DNA from: an uncultured Clostridia bacterium
GTDB lineage: Bacteria > Bacillota > Clostridia > UBA1381
Direction of reading: 5' to 3'
Length of the DNA: 5,452 nt
Assembly (NCBI GenBank): GCA_910585795.1
Contig: CAJUFV010000082.1
Span: 1 to 5,452, forward strand
This document shows positions 1 through 5,452 of this stretch, piece after piece (within the stretch, counting starts at the first letter, position 1; every line of letters begins with the position of its first letter). The notes under the pieces are model-generated. The model ran no database searches. It saw nothing but the letters and a program-made list of their open reading frames with translations, and was not told the DNA's origin. Made by a program: the position numbers and the translations under genes.

Positions 1-111
1 TGCCTGTATCTTCAAGTATCATTTTAACACAAAATTTGGAATGCTGCTCTACTGTTTTGGTTTCATAACCTTTTGTGCCTTGTAGCGCAGCGGAAAGGAA
101 TGGTCATAACT
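1..111. other. Left-edge region: sigma-factor leader and antisense open frame
   Basis: This stretch precedes the chosen sigma-factor start. On the plus strand I cannot find a two-part sigma-A promoter. The best -10-like hexamer is TATCAT at 17-22, but its -35 would lie outside the window. On the minus strand one frame is open from the left edge to a TGA at 104-106. It reads like real protein (...GYETKTVEQHSKFC... then VKMILEDTG at the edge), using codons typical of the neighbouring genes. Its only standard start is the ATG at 22-20, which has no Shine-Dalgarno in front of it. It could be the start of a divergent gene, the 5' remnant of a decayed gene, or chance. I do not recognise the family. 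Confidence 0.3.
92..99 (+). promoter_or_regulatory. Ribosome binding site deciding the sigma-factor start
   Basis: The purine run GGAAAGGA is the only Shine-Dalgarno-like element near the 5' end of the sigma gene. It lies 12 bases before the ATG at 112, slightly long but usable. It directly abuts the ATG at 100 (no spacing) and falls inside a frame opened from the TTG at 73, so both of those are poor starts. The ATG at 124 would be 24 bases away. This supports 112. Confidence 0.55.
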
Positions 112-133
112 ATGGATATAACTATGGATATAA
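106..133 (+). repeat. 12-bp tandem repeat spanning the start codon
   Basis: The unit ataactatggat occurs twice without mismatch (106-117 and 118-129), followed by a partial third copy (ataa). The period breaks at 105 and 134. Because 12 is a multiple of three, the repeat duplicates the start codon in frame, giving the N-terminus MDITMDIK. Gain or loss of one unit would change the distance between the Shine-Dalgarno and the nearest ATG, or the length of the N-terminus, without a frameshift. Confidence 0.85.
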
Positions 134-975
134 AAAACAATGAAGAGCTGTCAATACTTATTGATAAAGCAGTAAACGGCGACAAACAAGCCCTTGAAAC
201 AATTATTCTCAGCGTTCAGGATTTAATTTTCAATCTATCCTTACGAATGCTCGGAACATTTGCTGATGCTGAAGACGCGTCTCAGGAAATCATACTGAAA
301 ATAATCACGCATTTAGCATCATTCCGGAAAGAAAGCTCATTTTCCACATGGGTATTCCGAATTGCGTCAAACTATCTGAAAAATTATACGAAGCACATGT
401 TCGCGCACCATCCCCTGAGCTTTGAATTTTACAGCAGTGATATTCAGAACGAAAATGCTTATGATGTTCCCGACCTTACTCAGAATACTGACAAGCATTT
501 ACTGTCCGAAGAACTGAAAATGTCATGCACAAATGTTATGCTCCAATGCCTTGATACTGAAAGCAGATGTATATTCATTTTAGGAACAATGTTCAGGCTG
601 GACAGCCGCATCGCCGGTGAAATTTTAGATATAACTCCTGAAGCATATCGCCAGCGCTTATCCAGAGCTCGAAAAAAAGTAGCTGATTTCCTTAACGCTT
701 ACTGCGGTGAATACGGCAGCGGAAAATGCAGATGCAAGAATAGAATCAATTACGCGATACAAAATCACAGAATTAATCCAAACAATCTTGATTTTAATGA
801 AGCTTCCGAAATACCGCCGCAAACCATGCTTGACTTTAAAAATACGATGGAGGATATTGATGATTTAGCATTATATTTTTCCTTCTGCAAGACCTATCAG
901 ACACCGGAAGAAACCAAAGTGTTTATTAAGGATTTCCTTAATTCAAAATACATTTCTGTAATAAAAAATTCTTAA
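112..975 (+). CDS. ECF-type RNA polymerase sigma factor with long C-terminal extension
   Basis: This is a sigma-70-family factor of extracytoplasmic-function type: a cytoplasmic protein that binds core RNA polymerase and directs it to particular promoters. Starting at ATG 112 it has 287 residues. Sigma region 2 covers about residues 26-93, with the core-binding stretch ADAEDASQEIILKI at 51-64 and the -10-reading stretch FSTWVFRIASNYLKNY at 77-92. After a linker, region 4 covers about 140-195, with the helix-turn-helix ending in EAYRQRLSRARKKV (177-190). Ordinary ECF factors end here, near 190 residues. This one continues for roughly 90 more, beginning with a Cys-rich element (C198, C206, C208 followed by basic residues), similar to a CGLVNP..CRC-type extension I recall from related factors. 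The rest is acidic and polar with no membrane segment. No anti-sigma gene is adjacent, so the extension may take part in regulation (inference). It is cotranscribed with the DUF2461 gene. The frame is open back to TTG 73, but ribosome-binding spacing favours 112. Confidence 0.88.
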   Translation: MDITMDIKNNEELSILIDKAVNGDKQALETIILSVQDLIFNLSLRMLGTFADAEDASQEIILKIITHLASFRKESSFSTWVFRIASNYLKNYTKHMFAHHPLSFEFYSSDIQNENAYDVPDLTQNTDKHLLSEELKMSCTNVMLQCLDTESRCIFILGTMFRLDSRIAGEILDITPEAYRQRLSRARKKVADFLNAYCGEYGSGKCRCKNRINYAIQNHRINPNNLDFNEASEIPPQTMLDFKNTMEDIDDLALYFSFCKTYQTPEETKVFIKDFLNSKYISVIKNS

Positions 976-980
976 AGGAG
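974..980 (+). promoter_or_regulatory. Ribosome binding site of the DUF2461 gene, overlapping the sigma stop codon
   Basis: The motif AAAGGAG lies 8 bases before the ATG at 989, which is optimal spacing. Its first two bases are the last two of the sigma factor's TAA stop (973-975). This suggests that ribosomes finishing the first gene can re-initiate on the second (translational coupling). Confidence 0.85.
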
Positions 981-988
981 AATATACT

Positions 989-1672
989 ATGAATACAAAA
1001 TTAATACTGGAATATCTTTCTGAACTAAAACAAAATAATAATCGTGAATGGTATCATGCCAATAAAAGCAAATACGTTGAAGCCAACGCGCAGTTTGAAG
1101 CATTTTTGCAGGAGCTTATTTTCAAAATAGGAGAATTTGACCCGAGCGTTTTACATAATATTCCTAAAAATCTAACCTTTAAGCTTGTGCGCGATACTCG
1201 CTTCAGTCATGATAAATCTCCGTATAATCCTGCTTTTAGAGCGCATATATCCTCAAAGGGAAAACTTCCTGTTCCTGTCGGTTACTATATTATGATTAAG
1301 CCTGATAATCAGTCGTTTCTGGGCGGCGGACTTTTTGCCGATATGTTCAGGGACGCAACATCCATGGTGCGTAACTACATATCCGCTCATCCATCAGAAC
1401 TGGAAAGTATTATTTATGCTCCCGACTTCAAAAACCTTTTTACCGTACAGGGTTCAGCTCTTAAAAAGGTTCCCGCTGGTTACGACAAAGAGCACCCTAT
1501 GGCCGAATTATTAAAAAACAAAAGCTGGTATTTAGAATATCCAATTACTGACGACCAGCTTCTCAGTCCAGAAAAGCTGATTGATTTATCTGTTAATATT
1601 TTCAAAACGATGAAGCCATTCAACGATTATCTGAACAAAGCCCTTGCTGATTTTACAATGCCGGAAAGATAG
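989..1672 (+). CDS. DUF2461 / TIGR02453 family protein
   Basis: This 227-residue protein has the full length and the recognisable signatures of the DUF2461 (TIGR02453) family. These include NNNREWYHANKSKY near residues 17-30, the RDTRFSHDKSPYNPAFRAHIS block at about 68-88, the GGGLF turn at 112-116 and the LKKVPAGYDKEHP...LLKNKSW block at about 158-180. The biochemical role of the family is, to my knowledge, unestablished. There is no signal peptide or membrane segment, so it should be cytoplasmic. The conserved Arg/Asp/Lys/His residues of the central block hint at binding of a charged ligand or nucleic acid, but that is speculation. The start is well supported by AAAGGAG at 8 bases. It follows the sigma gene by 13 bases and is very probably cotranscribed and translationally coupled with it. 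The operon ends at the hairpin about 30 bases downstream. The sequence is intact, with no sign of decay. Confidence 0.9.
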   Translation: MNTKLILEYLSELKQNNNREWYHANKSKYVEANAQFEAFLQELIFKIGEFDPSVLHNIPKNLTFKLVRDTRFSHDKSPYNPAFRAHISSKGKLPVPVGYYIMIKPDNQSFLGGGLFADMFRDATSMVRNYISAHPSELESIIYAPDFKNLFTVQGSALKKVPAGYDKEHPMAELLKNKSWYLEYPITDDQLLSPEKLIDLSVNIFKTMKPFNDYLNKALADFTMPER

Positions 1673-1704
1673 AGTGACAAGCCGAATAATACAAATATAT
1701 TTAT

Positions 1705-1732
1705 TAAAGCCGCGCTAATAAGCGCGGCTTTA
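1705..1732. terminator. Bidirectional intrinsic terminator between convergent operons
   Basis: A perfect 12-bp stem (1705-1716 paired with 1721-1732, core AAGCCGCGCT/AGCGCGGCTT) closes on the four-base loop AATA. It is by far the most GC-rich short element in an otherwise AT-rich junction. Reading rightward it ends the sigma-DUF2461 transcript 32 bases after the stop; the following tail (1733-1740, gtctttat) is only modestly U-rich. Reading leftward it begins 4 bases after the recD2 stop, and the tail is an A/U-rich run (1691-1704). Because the stem is symmetric, one hairpin can serve both converging operons. The weak U-tracts make efficiency uncertain in each direction. Confidence 0.85.
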
Positions 1733-1736
1733 GTCT

Positions 1737-3986
1737 TTATATTAGCTCTGTACTTTTTAATTCCGTAAATTTTTTCACCGCGATTAATTTTTCACAAAGT
1801 CCTGTAAAACGCTGGCGATACTGATTATTATTTGTCATGTTCATAACCGTTTTCTCACTTCCGACAAGAACAACCATATCTCTGGCCCGTGTAACAGCAG
1901 TATAAAAAAGATTCCTGCTCATAAGCACCGGAGCGAACGAGCACACAGGCATAATAACAATAGGAAATTCACTCCCCTGACTTTTATGCACTGTTATCGC
2001 GTAAGCAAGGTCCAGCTCATCAAGATTTGTAAAAGGATATTCCACCAGCTTGTCCTCATCAAAAACAATATTCATGTATTTATCCCGTACGGATATACTT
2101 TCTATAATCCCCATATCGCCGTTAAAAATCCCCATACCGTCCTCGCCGTTTTCACGCGAATACATCATATCATAATTATTCTTAGTCTGCATAACCTTAT
2201 CGCCGACACGAAATACTGTATTTCCATAAACATGCTGAGGACGCATTGCGTAATAAGGATTTATATGTGATTGCAAAAGCTTGTTGAGCGCCGCCGTGCC
2301 CGCAAGTCCTTTCTTCATAGGCGAAAGCACCTGTATTGATGAAACCGGATTTACTCCGTAGCTTTTCGGCAAACGGTTTTTAAATAAATCCATAACAGTG
2401 AACGCGGCATCCTGAGGCGTTTTTCTTCGCAGGAAAAAAAAGTCGCTTGATTTTGATGATAAATCCGGCAGCTCTCCCCGATTAATTTTATGCGCATTGA
2501 CAATTATCAAACTTTCCTCCGCCTGACGGAAAATCTTATTAAGCTGTATAACAGGAATTGTTTTACTTTCTATAATATCCCGTATAATATTTCCCGGCCC
2601 TATAGAAGGAAGCTGGTCCGCATCACCGGCAAGAATAACCCTTGCCCCATGCTTGACCGCCCTTAAAAAAGACGACATCAGCTTTATATCTATCATACTA
2701 ACCTCATCAAGAATAATCACATCCGCCTTGAGAGGATTTTCTTCATTATGAGTAAACACACTGCGCCCTTCAGCATTACGCTGAGTGCCTAAAAGCCTGT
2801 GTATTGTTTTTGCTTCACAGCCGGTCACCTGACTCATTCGCTTGGCGGCACGTCCTGTCGGAGCCGCAAGCGCAATTGACAGCTTCAAATCATCAAGCAG
2901 GCTTATTATTGTATTTATAGTTGTTGTTTTACCCGTACCGGGCCCGCCGGTAAGCACCATACATCCGGACGACAACGCTGTCACAACTGCGTTGCGCTGT
3001 TCCGAAGCCAGACTAAACAGCGTCTTTTTTTCCAGCGCGTCAATCGCCTTTTCCGCCTTCGCCTCTGTTATTGTAAACTTCTGGGTATTTTGAGACATTG
3101 CTATAAGACGTCTGGCTATATAATATTCTGATTCATAATAATCATAAAGATAATATACTTCAGTATCATCAACTCTATCTGAAAAAATATCTTTCTGCCC
3201 TATAAGTTCTGCTATCGCCGCCTCCACTTCTATATCCTCAACCTTAAGCGTATATACAGTATGCTCATGAAGAATTGTTTTAGGCATATAAACATGACCA
3301 TGTGTATACGCCGCTTCACGCAGTATATTTTTTATCCCTGCCCGTATTCTGATTACGCTGTTTTTCGGCATACCCATATTAAACGCAATAGTATCCGCTG
3401 TATTAAAAGAAATACCATCAACCATATCCGACAGAACATACGGGTTTTTCTTTATCATGTCAACCGAATTCGCGCCTAGAATATTATGAATTTTCACTGC
3501 CATATTCGCTGAAACTCCGTACTGCTGAAGAAACATTACAATACTCTGCATAGATTGAATTCGCGCGAACTCTTCCCCGATTTTTTTTGCCTTTTCTCTG
3601 CTTATTCCCTTTATTTCAGCAAGACGCTCAGGCTCAGCAAGCATTACGTTGAGCACATCACATCCGAAATGCTCAATTAGTTTTTTTGCTGTCGCCTCTC
3701 GTATTCCCGGAACAACTCCTGAACTAAGATAACGAATAATAGCATCCTCATCTGTAGGCATAATCGTCTCATAATATTCCGCCTTAAACTGTTCACCATA
3801 ATCCGGATGAGTAATCCAATTCCCCGAAACCGCTACGCTTTCCCCCTCAGAAATAAACGGCATATATCCTGTAGAAATAAAAATCCCCTCTTCATCACTA
3901 TCTATACAGCAAACTGTATAACCATCATCAGGATTGGAATATATTATCTCTTCAACTGTACCTGTCACTGTAATTATTTCACTCAT
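1737..3986 (-). CDS. recD2: RecD2-type ATP-dependent 5'-3' DNA helicase (SF1B)
   Basis: This 749-residue helicase has the full RecD2 architecture. An N-terminal OB-like domain (about 1-75, starting TVTGTVEEIIYSNPDDGYTV) is followed by helix-hairpin-helix DNA-binding segments (about 92-108, 125-141 and to about 220). The SF1B motor then follows: Q-motif LASEQ (326-330), Walker A GGPGTGKTTT (347-356), motif Ia APTGRAAKRM (375-384), Walker B DEVSMID (427-433), motif III GDADQLPSIG (454-463), FRQ at 486-488, HKSQGSE (667-673) and motif VI YTAVTRAR (695-702). All catalytic motifs are intact. The long N-terminus and absence of recB/recC neighbours separate it from RecD of RecBCD. RecD2 proteins unwind DNA 5' to 3' and act in replication-fork and repair processes. 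It is the second gene of a minus-strand pair, 40 bases behind the decarboxylase gene. Its start has a weakly placed Shine-Dalgarno and overlaps a promoter-like element. The N-terminal family signature supports this start or one within a few residues. Confidence 0.96.
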   Translation of the reverse strand: MSEIITVTGTVEEIIYSNPDDGYTVCCIDSDEEGIFISTGYMPFISEGESVAVSGNWITHPDYGEQFKAEYYETIMPTDEDAIIRYLSSGVVPGIREATAKKLIEHFGCDVLNVMLAEPERLAEIKGISREKAKKIGEEFARIQSMQSIVMFLQQYGVSANMAVKIHNILGANSVDMIKKNPYVLSDMVDGISFNTADTIAFNMGMPKNSVIRIRAGIKNILREAAYTHGHVYMPKTILHEHTVYTLKVEDIEVEAAIAELIGQKDIFSDRVDDTEVYYLYDYYESEYYIARRLIAMSQNTQKFTITEAKAEKAIDALEKKTLFSLASEQRNAVVTALSSGCMVLTGGPGTGKTTTINTIISLLDDLKLSIALAAPTGRAAKRMSQVTGCEAKTIHRLLGTQRNAEGRSVFTHNEENPLKADVIILDEVSMIDIKLMSSFLRAVKHGARVILAGDADQLPSIGPGNIIRDIIESKTIPVIQLNKIFRQAEESLIIVNAHKINRGELPDLSSKSSDFFFLRRKTPQDAAFTVMDLFKNRLPKSYGVNPVSSIQVLSPMKKGLAGTAALNKLLQSHINPYYAMRPQHVYGNTVFRVGDKVMQTKNNYDMMYSRENGEDGMGIFNGDMGIIESISVRDKYMNIVFDEDKLVEYPFTNLDELDLAYAITVHKSQGSEFPIVIMPVCSFAPVLMSRNLFYTAVTRARDMVVLVGSEKTVMNMTNNNQYRQRFTGLCEKLIAVKKFTELKSTELI

Positions 3987-4013
3987 TATACCGCTGCCGA
4001 TTCCTTTCGTAAA
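3985..4013 (-). promoter_or_regulatory. Promoter-like element overlapping the recD2 start codon
   Basis: Reading leftward, TTTACG (4013-4008) and a perfect TATAAT (3990-3985) are separated by exactly 17 bases, the optimal sigma-A geometry. The -10 shares its last two bases (A and T) with the recD2 ATG. A transcript from it would start around 3978, inside the coding region, and would lack the assigned start codon. It may be chance in AT-rich DNA. It could also be a real internal promoter, or a hint that a later start such as the GTG at codon 7 (3968-3966) is sometimes used. That GTG would have a very short leader and no Shine-Dalgarno. Confidence 0.3.
4001..4007 (-). promoter_or_regulatory. 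Unusually distant ribosome binding site of recD2
   Basis: On the minus strand AAAGGAA is the only Shine-Dalgarno-like element before the recD2 ATG. It is separated from that ATG by 14 bases (3987-4000), well beyond the usual 5-10. There is no closer alternative start in frame that the family alignment would favour, because the OB-domain signature begins only a few residues after the ATG. Initiation on this gene may therefore be weak, consistent with a low-abundance helicase. Confidence 0.5.
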
Positions 4014-4026
4014 GCTAATCTGAAAA

Positions 4027-5370
4027 TCATTTTACAACCGCAATTATACCATTATCTATCCCATCAATCTGTCCTCCCGCATTCTGTATCATATCTATAT
4101 ATTCAATATGCTCTTTACCTATAAGCTCACCCATATATATAACAGGCACACCCGGAGGATACGGTACGACTGTACTGCACGAGACGCGTCCTCTGGCACT
4201 GACAAGAGGAATTCTTTCCTGAAACGCAAAAAACGCTTTCTGCGGGAATAAAATTTCATCACAATACGGCGGCGCAATTAGCGGTCTGCTATTTTGCACT
4301 TTAGCCGTATTCTTAACCGTCATACTCAATATTTTAAACAGCTTATCAATATCTTCAGAATTATTTGACGGCGTGACTATTAAAACAATATTAAATAAAT
4401 CAGCCATTTCTATATCAATACCAGCACTACACAGTATACCGCTCATTTCAAATCCACTTATATTATAATCCGCAAAATTAATAACAATTCGAGTAATATC
4501 ATCGTTTTTAAGAACCCTGACACCAATGCCTGAAAGACGCATTCTTAGCTTTCCGCAAAGCTCGGCGGTTCTTTTCCAGCTATTGCCGCTCTCCAACTCA
4601 TCACGGGCAATATCAGCCGATGCCGCAATAACGTATGACGGACTGGAGGACTGAAACATACGCAGAGCGCTTTCCAGCCTGTCACGGTTCACACGCGCAC
4701 CATTCACATGCAGATAAGCCGCTCCGTTCATTGCGTTAAGCGTCTTATGCGCGCTCTGACATACCGCGTCAGCGTACTTAACCGCAGTATCAGGAAAACT
4801 GCTGTCAGCTATAAAATGCGCTCCGTGCGCCTCGTCCACGAGCAGCGGTATATTTTTTTCATGGCACTCATCCGCAAGTACAGCAATATCAGAACATATT
4901 CCGTAATAATTAGGTGAAGTTACTATTACAGCGTCAATATCTTCATCAAGATACTTTTTCAAAGTTCCCGTTGATTCAGGAATATTAAAGCTATTAACGC
5001 TTTTAGGAAAAAACTTTATTTTTATACCCAGCAGAGCGCACGTATTTATAACACTCATATGACAATCACTGCCAGCGAGCAGTGTTCCGCCATTTGATAC
5101 GGCTGAACATATCATTGTCTGAACGGCTGCTGTTGAACCGCCTGTAAGTATATAGCTTTTATCGCTGCCGTAAAGTCCTGAAAGCATATCCCGCGCTTTT
5201 TTTACATACTCGCCCGCGTTATGCAGATTTTCTGTTTGGTCAAGCTCTGTAACATCAAGCGACAGCAAATCTTTTTTAAGACCGCGCCCGTTTTTATGAC
5301 CCGGCATCGCAAATGATATTCTATTTTTCACGGCGTAACCTGCCAGTCTGTCATATAATGGAGCGCTCAT
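4027..5370 (-). CDS. Orn/Lys/Arg decarboxylase-family PLP enzyme (YaaO/SpeA-like)
   Basis: This 447-residue cytoplasmic enzyme belongs to the pyridoxal-phosphate fold-type I Orn/Lys/Arg decarboxylase family (major domain plus C-terminal domain). Visible landmarks are the N-terminal MPGHKNG (22-28) and the phosphate-binding GGSTAA (77-82). His104 in SDCHMS probably stacks on the cofactor ring. Also present are TSPNYYG (151-157), DEAHGAHF (179-186) with Asp179 expected to pair with the pyridine nitrogen, and SAHKT (206-210) with Lys209 as the Schiff-base lysine. The C-terminal domain carries the PYPPGVPVIYMGE signature (403-415). Family members decarboxylate arginine, lysine or ornithine, feeding polyamine synthesis or acid resistance. 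Which substrate is used here cannot be read from sequence. At 447 residues it is somewhat shorter than Bacillus SpeA and YaaO (about 480-490, from memory). No key residue appears missing, but the region around 260-350 is compact. The start has AAAGGGG at 8 bases and a good promoter. It is followed by recD2 in the same direction. Confidence 0.92.
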   Translation of the reverse strand: MSAPLYDRLAGYAVKNRISFAMPGHKNGRGLKKDLLSLDVTELDQTENLHNAGEYVKKARDMLSGLYGSDKSYILTGGSTAAVQTMICSAVSNGGTLLAGSDCHMSVINTCALLGIKIKFFPKSVNSFNIPESTGTLKKYLDEDIDAVIVTSPNYYGICSDIAVLADECHEKNIPLLVDEAHGAHFIADSSFPDTAVKYADAVCQSAHKTLNAMNGAAYLHVNGARVNRDRLESALRMFQSSSPSYVIAASADIARDELESGNSWKRTAELCGKLRMRLSGIGVRVLKNDDITRIVINFADYNISGFEMSGILCSAGIDIEMADLFNIVLIVTPSNNSEDIDKLFKILSMTVKNTAKVQNSRPLIAPPYCDEILFPQKAFFAFQERIPLVSARGRVSCSTVVPYPPGVPVIYMGELIGKEHIEYIDMIQNAGGQIDGIDNGIIAVVK

Positions 5371-5378
5371 ATTAATAT

Positions 5379-5385
5379 CCCCTTT
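5379..5385 (-). promoter_or_regulatory. Ribosome binding site of the decarboxylase gene
   Basis: AAAGGGG on the minus strand lies 8 bases before the ATG at 5370. The spacing is optimal and fixes this start, placing MPGHKNG 22 residues in, a typical position for the family. Confidence 0.75.
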
Positions 5386-5399
5386 ATTTTTTCTCTTTT

Positions 5400-5428
5400 A
5401 TTATATAAAACTTTTTGCCGTATGTAAA
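5400..5428 (-). promoter_or_regulatory. Sigma-A promoter of the decarboxylase-recD2 operon
   Basis: Reading leftward, TTTACA (5428-5423) and TATAAT (5405-5400) are separated by exactly 17 bases. The -10 is perfect and the -35 differs from TTGACA at one position. Transcription should start near 5393, giving a leader of about 20 bases that holds the AAAGGGG ribosome binding site. There is no room for a riboswitch or attenuator. The likely transcript runs through the decarboxylase gene and recD2 to the hairpin at 1705-1732. Confidence 0.75.
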
Positions 5429-5436
5429 GTAAATAT

Positions 5437-5443
5437 AAGGAGG
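5437..5443 (+). promoter_or_regulatory. Shine-Dalgarno of a probable divergent gene beyond the right edge
   Basis: AAGGAGG is a near-perfect plus-strand Shine-Dalgarno just before the window ends. An ATG whose A is the final base (5452) would sit at an ideal 8-base spacing. The TTG at 5448 is only 4 bases away and is a poorer candidate. No coding sequence can be read here. I found no convincing plus-strand promoter between 5371 and 5437, so transcription may come from elements overlapping the decarboxylase promoter. Confidence 0.45.
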
Positions 5444-5452
5444 AAATTTGAA

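Noticed and set aside
17..22. TATCAT as the -10 box of a sigma-operon promoter
   Set aside because: It matches TATAAT at five of six positions, but the corresponding -35 would lie outside the window, so the promoter cannot be supported.
59..70. Small inverted repeat GGTT-tcat-AACC as an operator or hairpin
   Set aside because: The arms are only four bases and pairing does not extend. Such repeats are common by chance.
73..111. N-terminal extension of the sigma factor from TTG 73 or ATG 100
   Set aside because: The TTG has no Shine-Dalgarno, and the ATG at 100 directly abuts the purine-rich GGAAAGGA that should serve as the binding site. The extra residues do not resemble a sigma N-terminus.
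1986..2270. Plus-strand open frame inside recD2
   Set aside because: It lies antisense to the conserved C-terminal motor region of recD2, its translation resembles no protein I know, and it has no ribosome binding site.
2842..3093. Plus-strand open frame opposite the Walker A and Ia region of recD2
   Set aside because: It is an antisense shadow of strongly conserved helicase motifs. The low-complexity Ser/Val/Ala composition is what reverse-complement coding typically gives.
1737..3986. RecD subunit of RecBCD, or a conjugative relaxase-helicase (TraA-like)
   Set aside because: The N-terminal OB and helix-hairpin-helix domains, with no relaxase motif and no recB/recC neighbours, fit stand-alone RecD2 instead.
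3261..4124. Two plus-strand open frames (3261-3479 and 3807-4124) across the recD2 5' half and the junction with the decarboxylase gene
   Set aside because: Both are antisense to well-supported genes, are rich in Ile/Tyr/His/Arg as expected of shadows, and lack convincing start signals.
4708..4917. Plus-strand open frame within the decarboxylase gene
   Set aside because: It is antisense to the conserved Schiff-base lysine and DEAHGAHF region, and has no independent coding evidence.
5371..5436. Plus-strand promoter for the divergent gene at the right edge
   Set aside because: TATAAA at 5404-5409 is present, but no acceptable -35 lies 16-18 bases upstream. Other hexamers match at only three or four positions.

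Overview
The window looks like ordinary chromosomal DNA from a low-GC Firmicute, probably a member of the Clostridia. The reasons are AT-rich sequence and codon choice, strong AGGAGG-type ribosome binding sites, a stand-alone RecD2-type helicase, and an Orn/Lys/Arg-decarboxylase-family protein of the Bacillus/Clostridium YaaO-SpeA type. The taxon is an inference; no rRNA or other taxonomic marker is present.

Layout: (a) About 110 bases at the left edge hold the leader of the first gene. On the opposite strand they also hold a short, protein-like open frame running off the edge. (b) Two co-directional plus-strand genes follow: an ECF-type sigma factor with a long C-terminal extension (from 112, to 975) and a DUF2461/TIGR02453 protein (989-1672). 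They are 13 bases apart and the ribosome binding site of the second overlaps the stop of the first, so they are almost certainly one transcript. (c) A strong GC-rich hairpin at 1705-1732 separates them from two minus-strand genes that converge on it, and probably terminates from both sides. (d) The minus-strand pair reads right to left: a PLP-dependent Orn/Lys/Arg decarboxylase-family enzyme (5370-4027), then recD2 (3986-1737), 40 bases apart. A near-consensus sigma-A promoter (TTTACA-17-TATAAT) sits in front of the decarboxylase. (e) The right edge carries a near-perfect plus-strand Shine-Dalgarno that probably belongs to a divergent gene starting at or just beyond the last base.

The sigma factor would redirect RNA polymerase, perhaps including its own operon, but no anti-sigma gene is visible. 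RecD2 is a 5'-3' DNA helicase of genome maintenance. The decarboxylase-family protein may belong to polyamine or amino-acid metabolism, and its substrate cannot be read from sequence. I see no functional link between the two operons, and no mobile element, CRISPR array, tRNA, rRNA or toxin-antitoxin pair. I found no convincing new multi-gene system. The points most worth a second look are the sigma factor's Cys-containing C-terminal extension and its coupling to DUF2461, the tandem duplication of its start codon, and a promoter-like element overlapping the recD2 start codon.
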